This document shows positions 53,036 to 61,908 of a stretch of DNA of 64,000 nucleotides, one piece after another (position 1 is the stretch's first letter; each line of letters opens with the position of its first letter). The position numbers and the translations under genes were made by a program. The DNA comes from Blastococcus mobilis (GTDB lineage: Bacteria; Actinomycetota; Actinomycetes; Mycobacteriales; Geodermatophilaceae): NCBI RefSeq assembly GCF_900188025.1, contig NZ_FZNO01000015.1, positions 62,001 through 126,000 on the forward strand. The letters run 5' to 3'. Under the pieces are notes generated by a model, which was not told the DNA's origin, ran no database searches, and worked only from the letters and a program-made list of their open reading frames with translations.

Positions 53036-54477
53036 ACGCCCCCCTGCGACGCGTGGCGATCAGCGTCCTGGTGCTGTTCACGCTGCTGATCGTCAACGTC
53101 AACTACATCCAGGTCGTCCGCTCCGACGAGCTGCGCAACAACACCTCCAACACCCGGGTGCTGGCCGCGCAGTACGACCGGGAGCGCGGCGCGATCGTCG
53201 TGGACGGCACCGCGGTCGCCGAATCGGTGCCCACCGACGGCCGCCTGAAGTACCTGCGCCAGTACCCCCAGGGGGAGTTGTACGCGGCGGTCACCGGGTA
53301 CCACTCGCTGATCTACAACAACTCGCGGATCGAGCACACCGAGAACGACCTGCTCTCCGGCTCCGACGGGCGGCTGGCCCTGCGGCGCCTGGCCGACCTG
53401 TTCACCGGGCGCGACCCGGCCGGCGGCGACGTCGTCCTCACCCTGGACCCCGCCGTCCAGGAGGCGGCGATGGCCGGCCTCGAGGGCGTCACCGGCGCGG
53501 TCGTGGCCCTGGACCCCTCCAGCGGCGCGATCCTCGGCATGGCCAGCACTCCCAGCTACGACCCCACCCGGCTGTCCAGCCACGACCCGGCCGCCATCCG
53601 TGAGTACTGGGAGCAGCTCGAGGCCGCCGACCCCGACCCCCGGCTGAACCGGGCGATCGACGACAACTACCCGCCCGGTTCGCTGTTCAAGGTGATCGTC
53701 TCCGCGGCCGCGCTCCAGAACGGGCTCACCCCCGAGACGGTGGTGCCGGCACCCAAGGAGTTCCCGCTCCCCAACAGCACCCGCGTCATCCCCAACTACA
53801 ACGGGTCCAGCTGCAGCCCCAGCGGGGAACAGCCCCTGATCGACGCACTCACGATCTCGTGCAACACGGCCTTCGCCCAGCTGGGGATCGACCTCGGCGA
53901 GGACCGGATCCGTGAGATGGCGGAGGCGTTCGGGCTCGACGGCGAGACGTTCGAGATCCCGCTCCTCGTGCAGGCCAGCGGGATCGGCGAGGTCGAGGAC
54001 GATGCCGCGCTCGCCCAGACCGCGATCGGCCAGCGGGACGTGCGCATGACCCCCCTGCAGGCAGCGCTGGTCGCCGCCACGGTGGCCAACGACGGCGTCC
54101 AGATGAAGCCCTACCTCATCGACCAGGTGCAGGCCCCCGACCTCACGGTCATCGACTCCACCAGCCCCGAGGAGTGGCGGGAGCCCATCTCCGCGGACAT
54201 CGCCGACCAGCTGACCGAGATGATGGTCAGCGTCGTGGCGAACGGCTCCGGCCGTGCCGCGCGGATCCAGGGCGTCGAGGTCGCGGGCAAGACCGGGACC
54301 GCGCAGGTCAGCCAGGACGTCGCCGACCACAACTGGTTCATGGGCTTCGCTCCCGCCGACGACCCGAAGATCGCCGTCGCCGTCTTCGTGGCCAACGGGG
54401 GCGGCACCGGTGGCGACGTCTCGGCACCCATCGCCGGCGACGTGATGCAGGCCTATCTGGACGGGCTGGGGGACTGA
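53032..54477 (+). CDS. pbpA: PbpA: class B penicillin-binding protein (transpeptidase)
   Basis: A 481-residue D,D-transpeptidase. One N-terminal anchor helix (about 7-25), a dimerisation domain (about 40-150) and the transpeptidase domain with SxxK in PPGSLFKVIV (about 217), SxN in TISCNTAF (about 280) and KTG in VAGKTGTAQ (about 420). It pairs with RodA in wall synthesis. GTG 53032 overlaps rodA by four bases. Its TGA shares a base with the pknA ATG. Confidence 0.95.
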   Translation: MNAPLRRVAISVLVLFTLLIVNVNYIQVVRSDELRNNTSNTRVLAAQYDRERGAIVVDGTAVAESVPTDGRLKYLRQYPQGELYAAVTGYHSLIYNNSRIEHTENDLLSGSDGRLALRRLADLFTGRDPAGGDVVLTLDPAVQEAAMAGLEGVTGAVVALDPSSGAILGMASTPSYDPTRLSSHDPAAIREYWEQLEAADPDPRLNRAIDDNYPPGSLFKVIVSAAALQNGLTPETVVPAPKEFPLPNSTRVIPNYNGSSCSPSGEQPLIDALTISCNTAFAQLGIDLGEDRIREMAEAFGLDGETFEIPLLVQASGIGEVEDDAALAQTAIGQRDVRMTPLQAALVAATVANDGVQMKPYLIDQVQAPDLTVIDSTSPEEWREPISADIADQLTEMMVSVVANGSGRAARIQGVEVAGKTGTAQVSQDVADHNWFMGFAPADDPKIAVAVFVANGGGTGGDVSAPIAGDVMQAYLDGLGD

Positions 54478-56168
54478 TGCCGCTGTCCATCGGGAGCCTG
54501 CTCGCCGGCCGCTACGAGATCACCGCACCGATCGCCGTCGGCGGCATGGGCGAGGTCTGGAAGGCCCGCGACCGCGTTCTCGACCGGATCGTGGCAGCCA
54601 AGGTGCTCAAGAGCGAGCTCACCGGCGACCCGAGCTTCCTGGCCCGCTTCCGCAACGAGGCCCGGCACACCGCCGCCCTGACCCACCCGAACATCGCCTC
54701 GGTCTACGACTACGGCGAGACCGTCGACGACACCGGCACCCAGCAGCTGGCGTTCCTCGTGATGGAGTTCGTCGAAGGCCAGCCGCTCGTCACGATCCTC
54801 CACGAGGAGGGCGCCCTCCCCGTCGACTGGACCTTGCACGTGCTGAGCCAGTCCGCCGACGGGCTCTCGGCCGCGCACCGCGCGGGGGTGGTCCACCGCG
54901 ACATCAAGCCGGGCAACCTGATGGTCCGTCCCGACGGCGTGGTGAAGCTGACCGACTTCGGCATCGCCCAGGCCCGGGACGCCACCCCGCTCACCCGCAC
55001 CGGCATGGTCGTCGGCACCGCGCAGTACCTGTCCCCCGAGCAGGCGCAGGGCATGGAGGTCACCGCCGCATCCGACGTCTACTCCCTCGGGGTCGTCGCC
55101 TACGAGTGCCTGACCGGTGCGCGCCCGTTCGACGGGGCGTCACAGGTGGCCATCGCACTGGCCCACATCAACCGCCCGCCGCCACCGCTGCCGGCCCAGG
55201 TCCCGCCCGCCGTCCGGCTGCTGGTGGAGCGGGCCCTCGCCAAGGACCCCGCCGACCGGTTCCCCGACGGGGGCGCCTTCGCCGAGGCGATCCGCCGGGT
55301 CGCCGCGGGCGGCACGCTGGCCCCGGCTGCCGGCCCGGCCACCACGCCCACGAAGATCGTCGCCGGCGGCGCCCTGGCCGACTCCCGGACGCAGGTCATG
55401 GCCGCCACCGGCCCCACCGCGGTGGCCGCCGGGCCGGCAACCGGTTCGGGCCGCCCGATGCCACCGCTGCAGGCGCCTCCGGAGAACCACGACGACTGGT
55501 ACCCCGAGGACCAGCCGGTCGACGGCCGGCGCGGTAGCCGCCGGAAATGGGCCTGGCTGGGTGCTGCTCTCGCGCTCGTTCTGCTGCTGACCGGTGGCGC
55601 CTGGCTCCTGCTCGCCTCCGGCAACCGCGGTCCGGACGACGCGGCCACCCCCGGCACGTCGGCGTCCATCTCGACCGGACCGAGTGCGTTCGTCGTCGAT
55701 CCGGCGGAATACATCGGGAAGCCCGCCGACGAGGTGGCGGCGGCGCTGCGGGAACAGAACCTCGAGGTCGACCGGGAAGCTGCCGACGACGACCAGGTGG
55801 CGAGCACCGGCATGGCGCTGGACGCCGGCGACGTGGCTGCGCTCGCGCCGACCGGTCCGGTGCCCTCCGGCGCCCGCATCACCCTCTACGTGGCCGAGGA
55901 GGCCTACACGCCCGACGACGGCGAGGAGGACGAGGCCCCTCCCCCGTCCCGGACATCCGCAGCACCCACCTCCACGACGCCGACCAGCTCGGCACCGACG
56001 GAGCCCTCGGCGTCGCCCACCACCACCACCGCCCCGACCACGTCGACCGCCACGACGAGTCCCACCCTCGGCGGCACGAGCGAGGCCTCGTCGTCGACGC
56101 CGACGCCGGAAACGACGTCGGAACCGGCGGTGAGTCCCGAGGCCGCCGGGGAAGACGCGACTCAGTGA
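54477..56168 (+). CDS. pknA: PknA: Ser/Thr protein kinase
   Basis: A 563-residue membrane kinase. The kinase domain is about 10-275 (VGGMGEVWKA, AAKVLK, HRDIKPGNLMVRPDG, DFGIAQARD). A Pro/Ala juxtamembrane segment leads to one helix (about 358-380), one PASTA-like domain (about 402-470) and a Thr/Ser-rich tail. PknA of M. tuberculosis lacks a PASTA domain, so the extracellular sensor here is a lineage difference. It regulates cell shape and division in concert with PknB. ATG 54477 overlaps pbpA (TGATG). Confidence 0.93.
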   Translation: MPLSIGSLLAGRYEITAPIAVGGMGEVWKARDRVLDRIVAAKVLKSELTGDPSFLARFRNEARHTAALTHPNIASVYDYGETVDDTGTQQLAFLVMEFVEGQPLVTILHEEGALPVDWTLHVLSQSADGLSAAHRAGVVHRDIKPGNLMVRPDGVVKLTDFGIAQARDATPLTRTGMVVGTAQYLSPEQAQGMEVTAASDVYSLGVVAYECLTGARPFDGASQVAIALAHINRPPPPLPAQVPPAVRLLVERALAKDPADRFPDGGAFAEAIRRVAAGGTLAPAAGPATTPTKIVAGGALADSRTQVMAATGPTAVAAGPATGSGRPMPPLQAPPENHDDWYPEDQPVDGRRGSRRKWAWLGAALALVLLLTGGAWLLLASGNRGPDDAATPGTSASISTGPSAFVVDPAEYIGKPADEVAAALREQNLEVDREAADDDQVASTGMALDAGDVAALAPTGPVPSGARITLYVAEEAYTPDDGEEDEAPPPSRTSAAPTSTTPTSSAPTEPSASPTTTTAPTTSTATTSPTLGGTSEASSSTPTPETTSEPAVSPEAAGEDATQ

Positions 56169-56322
56169 CGGCACGGCCCTGCGTCTCCCGGGAAACGCGG
56201 CCTCCAGCGGATAGGCTCGCGCCCGGCTACCCGCCCGCGGGCCACCCCGACGTGAGGGGCTCCCGCTCGGTCGCCGAGGCCCTCGCCCGGACGACGCAAC
56301 GCTCCGCCCGAGAGGACCTCCG

Positions 56323-58095
56323 ATGACCACGCCGCAGGTGCTCGGCGAGCGCTACGAGATCGGTGGCGTCCTGGGCAGGGGCGGCATGGCGGAGGTCCAC
56401 CGGGGGCGCGACCTCCGCCTGGGCCGCGAGGTCGCCGTCAAGGTGCTGCGCAGCGACCTGGCCCGCGATCCCTCGTTCCAGGTGCGGTTCCGCCGGGAGG
56501 CGCAGGCCTCGGCGTCGCTGAACCACCCGGCGATCGTCGCGGTCTACGACACCGGCGAGGATCGCACCACGACCGGCGCGACGCCCTACATCGTCATGGA
56601 GTACGTCGAGGGCGAGACGCTGCGCGACGTCATCCGCCGTGAGGGCTGGCTCTCCCCCGAGCGCGCGATGAGCCTGTCGGCCGACATCTGCGGCGCGCTG
56701 GACTTCAGCCACCGCAACGGGATCGTCCACCGCGACGTCAAGCCCGGGAACGTGATGATCACGCCACAGGGCACCGTGAAGGTGATGGACTTCGGAATCG
56801 CCCGGGCGGTCTCCGACTCCGCCGCGACGATGACCTCCACCGCGGCCGTCATCGGCACGGCGCAGTACCTGTCGCCGGAGCAGGCCCGGGGCGAGAGCGT
56901 GGACGCCCGCTCCGACGTGTACTCGCTCGGCTGCATGCTCTACGAGCTGGTCACCGGCGCGCCGCCGTTCACGGGGGACTCCCCGGTGGCCGTGGCCTAC
57001 CAGCACGTCCGCGAGGACCCGAAGCTGCCGTCGTCGATCAACCCGGCCATCCCGGCGGAACTCGACGCCATCCTGCTCAAGGCGATGAGCAAGAACCCGG
57101 CCAACCGGTACCAGTCCGCGGCGGAGATGCGCAACGACCTGCTCCGGGCCCTGGCCGGGCAGCGCGTCGAGGCGACACCGGTCATGGGCGATGCGGAGAA
57201 GACCACGATCCTGGCCGCGGCGCGCGGCGGCTACGGCGAGGACGGCCGCTGGGACGACGAGGACGAGCAGGCACGCAAGCGCAAGCGCCGCAATATCGCG
57301 ATCGCCGCGGTTCTGGCGGTGTTGCTGCTGGGCGGCGTCATCGCCGCCGCCATCGCGCTGAACGGTGGCGAGCCGGAACCCCCGGCCGTGCAGCAGGTCC
57401 AGGTGCCACCAGTGGTGAACCAGACCGAGGCCGCCGCCCGGCAGGCGATCACGGACGCGAACCTCGTCGTGGGTCAGGTGAGCCAGCGGACCACCACCGA
57501 CGAGACCCAGCAGGGCAGGGTCCTGGAAAGCTCCCCCGCCGGTGGCGCGCAGGTCGACGAAGGCACCGAGGTGAACCTGGTCGTCGGGGTCGCGCCGGAC
57601 ACCGTCGCCGTGCCCAACGTGGTCGGGCTGGACGAGCAACGCGCACGGGCCACTCTGCAGCAGGCCGGCTTCACCAACGTCACCATCGACCGGGTCGACT
57701 CCGCCGAGCCGGAGGGTCAGGTCATCGACGTCGATCCGGCGGAGTCCACCTCGATCGCACCGGACACGACGATCACGCTGACCGTCTCCGACGGCGACAC
57801 CGCCGTTCCCGACGTCCGCGGTCTGACGCAGGCGGCGGCCCTGGAGGCGCTCCGAGCGGCGGGCTTCACCACCATCACGTCACAGAACGTGGAGAGCGAC
57901 GAGGTCGCCGAGGGCCAGGCTGTCGGTACCGAGCCGGGGGCCACCACCCAGGCCGCAGCGGACGACGAGATCATCCTGCTGATCGCCGTGCCCACCCCAC
58001 CGGTGGAGACGACGCCGACGGAGCCCACCACCCCCACGACGACGCCGCCGCCGACGCCGACGCCGACGCCGACGGAGGCCTCACCGGGCGGCTGA
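56323..58095 (+). CDS. pknB: PknB: Ser/Thr protein kinase with three PASTA domains
   Basis: A 590-residue kinase. Kinase domain about 8-275 (LGRGGMAEVHRG, AVKVLR, HRDVKPGNVMITPQG, DFGIARAVSDSAATMTSTAA with the activation-loop threonines). Transmembrane helix about 325-348. Three PASTA repeats follow (about 360-425, 427-493, 494-560) and a Pro/Thr tail; mycobacterial PknB has four. PASTA domains bind muropeptides and lipid II and localise the kinase to the septum. ATG 56323 follows GAGAGGACC. A 154-base gap from pknA suggests its own promoter as well. Confidence 0.95.
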   Translation: MTTPQVLGERYEIGGVLGRGGMAEVHRGRDLRLGREVAVKVLRSDLARDPSFQVRFRREAQASASLNHPAIVAVYDTGEDRTTTGATPYIVMEYVEGETLRDVIRREGWLSPERAMSLSADICGALDFSHRNGIVHRDVKPGNVMITPQGTVKVMDFGIARAVSDSAATMTSTAAVIGTAQYLSPEQARGESVDARSDVYSLGCMLYELVTGAPPFTGDSPVAVAYQHVREDPKLPSSINPAIPAELDAILLKAMSKNPANRYQSAAEMRNDLLRALAGQRVEATPVMGDAEKTTILAAARGGYGEDGRWDDEDEQARKRKRRNIAIAAVLAVLLLGGVIAAAIALNGGEPEPPAVQQVQVPPVVNQTEAAARQAITDANLVVGQVSQRTTTDETQQGRVLESSPAGGAQVDEGTEVNLVVGVAPDTVAVPNVVGLDEQRARATLQQAGFTNVTIDRVDSAEPEGQVIDVDPAESTSIAPDTTITLTVSDGDTAVPDVRGLTQAAALEALRAAGFTTITSQNVESDEVAEGQAVGTEPGATTQAAADDEIILLIAVPTPPVETTPTEPTTPTTTPPPTPTPTPTEASPGG

Positions 58096-58100
58096 CAGAG

Positions 58101-58120
58101 GGCCACCCTTCGGGGTGGCC
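58101..58120. terminator. Bidirectional hairpin terminator between pknB and trpG
   Basis: GGCCACCC-TTCG-GGGTGGCC: a perfect 8-bp stem with a TTCG tetraloop in the 27-base gap between converging genes. Confidence 0.85.
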
Positions 58121-58122
58121 GT

Positions 58123-58785
58123 TCAGACCGTCGCGACGGCCAGGCGGCGCACGGCCGCCGCGGCGGCCTCGACGACCGCCGGGTCCGGCGCGAGGCCGCA
58201 CGACTCCAGCCAGGTGGCCAGCATGCGGTGGCCGCCCTCGGTGAGCACCGACTCCGGGTGGAACTGCACGCCCTCGATAGGCAGCTCGCGGTGCCGCAGC
58301 GCCATGACGACGCCCGACGGCGTCGCGCCGGTGACCTCGAGCTCGGCGGGCACGGTGGACGGGTCGACCGCCAGGGAGTGGTACCGGGTCGCCGTGAACG
58401 GCGAGGGAAGACCGGCCAGCACGCCCTCTCCGTCGTGCACGACGTCGCTGGTCTTGCCGTGCAGCAGTTCCGGGGCGCGGACGACCTCGGCGCCGAAGGC
58501 CTCGGCGATGGCCTGGTGGCCCAGGCACACCCCGAACACCGGCGTCCCGGCCTCGGCCGCGGCGCGCACCATGGGCACCGTCACGCCGGCACCGGCCGGC
58601 GTCCCCGGTCCCGGTGACAGCAGGACACCGGCGACGTCGAGATCGGTGAGCTCGTCGACATCGACGGCGTCGTTGCGCCGCACGATGCAGCGCACGCCCA
58701 GCTGGCCCAGGTACTGGACGAGGTTGTAGACGAAGCTGTCGAAGTTGTCGACGACGAGGACGGGACGGCCGGCAGCGGTCACCAC
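58123..58785 (-). CDS. trpG: Aminodeoxychorismate/anthranilate synthase glutaminase subunit (TrpG/PabA)
   Basis: A 220-residue class I glutamine amidotransferase. It contains VLVVDNFDSFVYNLVQYLG at the N-terminus, the nucleophile Cys in GVCLGHQAIAE (about 90) and the His-Glu pair in GVQFHPESVLT (about 180). It supplies ammonia to a PabB/TrpE-type partner for folate or tryptophan synthesis. The partner is not in the window, as in M. tuberculosis where trpG sits beside pknB. GTG 58785 follows GGGAG. Confidence 0.92.
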   Translation of the reverse strand: MVTAAGRPVLVVDNFDSFVYNLVQYLGQLGVRCIVRRNDAVDVDELTDLDVAGVLLSPGPGTPAGAGVTVPMVRAAAEAGTPVFGVCLGHQAIAEAFGAEVVRAPELLHGKTSDVVHDGEGVLAGLPSPFTATRYHSLAVDPSTVPAELEVTGATPSGVVMALRHRELPIEGVQFHPESVLTEGGHRMLATWLESCGLAPDPAVVEAAAAAVRRLAVATV

Positions 58786-58854
58786 GCTCGATCTCCCTCC
58801 GACGACGAACGACCGGGCGAGCGGTGGCCCGCCGGGAACACCCGGCCGCGCCCG

Positions 58855-59619
58855 TCAACCGGCGGAGGCGTACTCCAGGTCCAGGGGCCCATCGTAGGCG
58901 GGCAGGTCGACCGAGGGTCGCTCGCGCACCGTGAAGGTCAGCCCGTAGGCCTCCACCGCCTGCTGGAAGACCGCCACCTGGGGTGAGCCGGCCAGCTGCG
59001 CGCGCACCGCGGAGGCGTCGGCGATCGCCGCGACGACGAACGGGGGGGAGTACGTCCGGCCCTGCAGGAGCAGGGTGTTGCCCACGCAGCGCACGGCGCT
59101 GGTCGCGATGAGCCGCTCGTCCATGATGGCGACCCCGTCGGCGGCGGCGGCCCACACAGCGTTCACGACGGCCTGCACGTCGGACTGGTGGATGACCAGG
59201 TCGTCAGGGCTGGCGTTCACCGGCAGGCTGCCGTCCGGACGGGCGGGGGCGTCGTCCAGGGTGATCACCACTCCCGGTCCGGTGAGCGGCACGAGCCCCG
59301 CGGAGAGCTCGCCCGCCTTTCCGGCGCCCTGGGCGGCCGCGACGTCGCCGTCGCGGGAGGCGGCCTGCTCGGTCAGCCGCTCGGTCTGCCGCTGGAGGTC
59401 ACCGAGCTGGTCGGCCTGGTCGGCGATCACGGTGTTGCGCTGGTCGATCAGCTCGGAGAGCTCGGTGATCTCGCCGGCCCGCAGATCGCTGCCCTGCGCC
59501 GTCCGGCCCGACGTGGCGAACAGCAGGCCGGCCAGGAGCGCCACCACGGGCACCAGGGCACCCCAGGCCGAGAGCCGGTGTCCACGGAGGATCGGGCCAC
59601 GGAGCAGAGAGCGGCTCAC
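58855..59619 (-). CDS. DUF881 family membrane-anchored protein
   Basis: A 254-residue protein homologous by position and fold to Rv0012. One N-terminal helix (about 20-42, WGALVPVVALLAGLLFATSG) is followed by a coiled-coil (RAGEITELSELIDQRNTVIA) and the extracellular DUF881 domain (about 90-250; GPGVVITLDDAP, LVIHQSDVQAVVNAVWAAAA). A role in division or envelope is suggested by neighbours only. GTG 59619 has GAGGAGG five bases upstream; ATG 59658 is an alternative. Confidence 0.87.
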   Translation of the reverse strand: MSRSLLRGPILRGHRLSAWGALVPVVALLAGLLFATSGRTAQGSDLRAGEITELSELIDQRNTVIADQADQLGDLQRQTERLTEQAASRDGDVAAAQGAGKAGELSAGLVPLTGPGVVITLDDAPARPDGSLPVNASPDDLVIHQSDVQAVVNAVWAAAADGVAIMDERLIATSAVRCVGNTLLLQGRTYSPPFVVAAIADASAVRAQLAGSPQVAVFQQAVEAYGLTFTVRERPSVDLPAYDGPLDLEYASAG

Positions 59620-59746
59620 CGACACCTCCTCGGGACGACGACGTCGGAACGACGGCATGTGGCGGAGCTCCGTCGTCCCCCGGCAGCTTAGGCTGGAGAC
59701 GGTTCCGGCCGGGGTGACAACCCGGCCCACGGGAGGGAGTTCGCAC

Positions 59747-60019
59747 GTGCCCAAGTCGAAGGTACGCAAGAAGTCGGCCTACACGCCGCCTGAGGGCGTG
59801 CTGCAGTCCCGGTCGTCGCAGGCGCGCGTCGCGCAGCCGAGCCCCCGCTGGTACGCGCCGGTGATGGTCGGGCTGATGCTCATCGGCCTGCTGTGGATCG
59901 TCGTCTACTACGTCGCGGGCGACCGCATCCCGTTCATGGTCTCGCTGTCGGCGTGGAACTTCGCGATCGGTTTCGGTGCCATGGTCGCCGGGCTGGTCAT
60001 GTCGATGCGCTGGCGCTGA
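59747..60019 (+). CDS. crgA: CrgA: cell division protein
   Basis: A 90-residue integral membrane protein of the actinobacterial divisome that bridges FtsZ with septal peptidoglycan enzymes (FtsI, FtsQ). Basic N-terminus (VPKSKVRKKSAYTPPEG) and two helices (about 37-58, 70-88) as in the family. GTG 59747 follows GGGAGGGAG. It is divergent from the DUF881 gene, as in M. tuberculosis. Confidence 0.95.
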   Translation: MPKSKVRKKSAYTPPEGVLQSRSSQARVAQPSPRWYAPVMVGLMLIGLLWIVVYYVAGDRIPFMVSLSAWNFAIGFGAMVAGLVMSMRWR

Positions 60020-60022
60020 TCG

Positions 60023-60082
60023 AGGACCCTCCTGCCGCCCACCCCTTGCACTCTCGCGTGGGCGCCTGCAGGAGGGCTGCCT
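60023..60082. repeat. Dispersed inverted-repeat element, copy 4 (divergent)
   Basis: Arms AGGACCCTCCTGC and GCAGGAGGGC form an imperfect hairpin directly after the crgA stop. It shares the AGGACCC edge with copy 1 but little internal sequence. Confidence 0.45.
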
Positions 60083-60090
60083 CATACCGG

Positions 60091-60124
60091 AGGCCCTCGT
60101 CCCCATCCGGGGGCGGGGGCCTCT
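60091..60124 (+). terminator. Probable crgA terminator hairpin
   Basis: GAGGCCC and GGGCCTC arms enclose an inner CCCC-ATCC-GGGG hairpin, about 75 bases after crgA. Confidence 0.55.
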
Positions 60125-60510
60125 GTCGTCGGTGTCGTGGACGCTGTGCACAGACGAACACTCCGTCCACAGGTCGACATGGCGCTCCACCCCCAGGGTT
60201 GTCCACCGAGTGTGGAGAGACGGAACGGACCCGAACGGCTCTGACCTGCGAAGACACTTCCGATGGGACGGATGTGACGGGAGCACCACGGGAGTAACTA
60301 CACCTGTGTGAGTCTGTCCCCAGCTGTGTATTCGGCTGTGGATGTGTCGACATGGCCCCACCCGGGAGGCGGCGACCTCGCCCTGCGTTCACCCGTGTGA
60401 CCTGCGGCTATTCGCGCGCCGGTGACCGAGCGGAACCATGTCGCGACCCAGTGGTCGGTACCGGTCCGTCCCCATCCGGCGGCGGTGTCCACAGGCAACC
60501 GGGACGACGA

Positions 60511-60540
60511 CAGCCCCCGGCCGGGAGAGGCCGGGGGCTG
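60511..60540 (-). terminator. Strong hairpin terminator downstream of thiolase
   Basis: A perfect 12-bp stem (arm CAGCCCCCGGCC) with a 6-base loop GGGAGA. It lies about 110 bases after the thiolase stop on the minus strand. Confidence 0.75.
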
Positions 60541-60649
60541 TGGCATCGCGGTGCTCCGGACCGCACCGCCGCGGGGTGCCGTCCGCGGGACGTGGGGGCC
60601 GCGTCGTCCTGCCTGCGCGGAGCCTTTCGGGCCCGGCAGGACAGTCTGG

Positions 60650-61813
60650 TCAGCTGTCGATCAGTTCCAGCACGGTCGCGTTGGCCATGCCGCCGCCCTC
60701 GCACATCGTCTGCAGGCCGTAGCGGATCCCCTGCGCCTGCATCTGGTGGATGAGCGTGGTCATGATGCGGGCACCGGAGCCGCCCAGCGGGTGGCCCAGG
60801 GCGATCGCTCCGCCCCGAGGGTTGAGCCGGGCCGGGTCCGCCCCGATGTCGGCCAGCCACGCCATGGGCACCGGCGCGAACGCCTCGTTGACCTCGTAGA
60901 TCCCGATGTCGTCGATCGTGAGCCCGGAGCGGGCCAGCACCTTCTGCGTCGCGGGGATCGGCGCCGTCAGCATGATCACCGGATCGTCGCCGGCCATCAC
61001 CGTGGTGTGGATCCGCACCAGCGGCGTCAGGCCCAGCTCGCGGGCCTTCTGGCTGGTGGTGACCAGGAGGGCGGCGGCGCCGTCGGAGATCTGGCTGGCG
61101 TTGCCCGCGCTGATGACGCCGTCCTCCTTGAACGGGGTCTTCAGCCCGGCCAGCTTCTCCAGGGTGCCGCCGGGCCGGATGCCCTCGTCGGCGGCGACGA
61201 CGGTTCCGTCCGGGAGGGTGACCGGCGTGATCTCCTCCTCGAACGCGCCGTCGGCCTGGGCCTTGACCGCCTTCTCGTGCGAGGCGAGGGAGAACTCGTC
61301 CAGCTGCGTGCGGGAGAAGCCCCAGCGCTCGGCGATCATCTCGGCCCCGACGCCCTGGTTGGGGAAGACCCCGTCGTAGCGCTCGAGGAAGCGCGGGCCC
61401 AGGGGCCGCCCCGCGCCGGCCGCCTCGCTGCTGGCCGAGCCCATCGGGACCCGGCTCATCGACTCGACGCCGCCGGCGACGACGACGTCGGCCTGGCCGC
61501 TGATCACGGTGGCCGCGGCGAAGGCCACCGCCTGCTGGGAGGAACCGCACTGCCGGTCGATGGTCGTGCCGGGCACAGTCTCGGGCCAGCCCGCCGCGAG
61601 GGGCGCGTTCCGGCCGATGTTGAACGTCTGCTCCCCGACCTGGCTCACGCAGCCCCAGAACACGTCCTCGACGACGGCGGGGTCGATGCCGGAGCGCTCG
61701 GCCAGTGCGGTCAGGACATGGGCGGAGAGATCGACGGCGTGCACGCCGGACAGCCCTCCCCCGCGCTTGCCCACCGGGGTGCGCACGGCGGCACAGATGA
61801 CGGCATCACGCAT
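60650..61813 (-). CDS. Acetyl-CoA acetyltransferase (thiolase)
   Basis: A 387-residue cytosolic thiolase making or cleaving 3-ketoacyl-CoA. The nucleophile Cys is in DRQCGSSQQAVAF (about 90), the NEAFAPVPMAWL motif at about 315, the His in GGAIALGHPLGGSGARI (about 345) and the second Cys in CEGGGMANATV (about 375). ATG 61813 follows GAGGGAG. It is not part of the conserved crgA/rhomboid neighbourhood of mycobacteria, so it looks like an insertion into that order. Confidence 0.92.
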   Translation of the reverse strand: MRDAVICAAVRTPVGKRGGGLSGVHAVDLSAHVLTALAERSGIDPAVVEDVFWGCVSQVGEQTFNIGRNAPLAAGWPETVPGTTIDRQCGSSQQAVAFAAATVISGQADVVVAGGVESMSRVPMGSASSEAAGAGRPLGPRFLERYDGVFPNQGVGAEMIAERWGFSRTQLDEFSLASHEKAVKAQADGAFEEEITPVTLPDGTVVAADEGIRPGGTLEKLAGLKTPFKEDGVISAGNASQISDGAAALLVTTSQKARELGLTPLVRIHTTVMAGDDPVIMLTAPIPATQKVLARSGLTIDDIGIYEVNEAFAPVPMAWLADIGADPARLNPRGGAIALGHPLGGSGARIMTTLIHQMQAQGIRYGLQTMCEGGGMANATVLELIDS

Positions 61814-61908
61814 GGACGGACTCCCTCGTCGACGACGGTTCCGGCGCGGCCGTCCGGCCACTCCCGTAGGCGATGGTAGGGCGGGCCCCGGGCTGGCACG
61901 CTGGGGCA

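Larger units (their letters stand above)
60020..60649. other. 630-base convergent intergenic region with DnaA-box-like sequences and hairpins
   Basis: No gene is seen between crgA and thiolase, which converge. It holds a dispersed repeat (60023-60082), two hairpins, and several sequences close to the actinobacterial DnaA box TTGTCCACA: TTGTCCACC at 60199, GTGTCCACA at 60485, CCGTCCACA at 60163, a weaker minus-strand ACATCCACA at 60337-60345, and the palindrome CTGTGCACAG at 60144. Confidence 0.5.

Noticed and set aside
58123-58785. trpG without its synthase partner as evidence of a broken operon
   Set aside because: The isolated trpG beside pknB is the normal actinobacterial order, so it is not a sign of loss.
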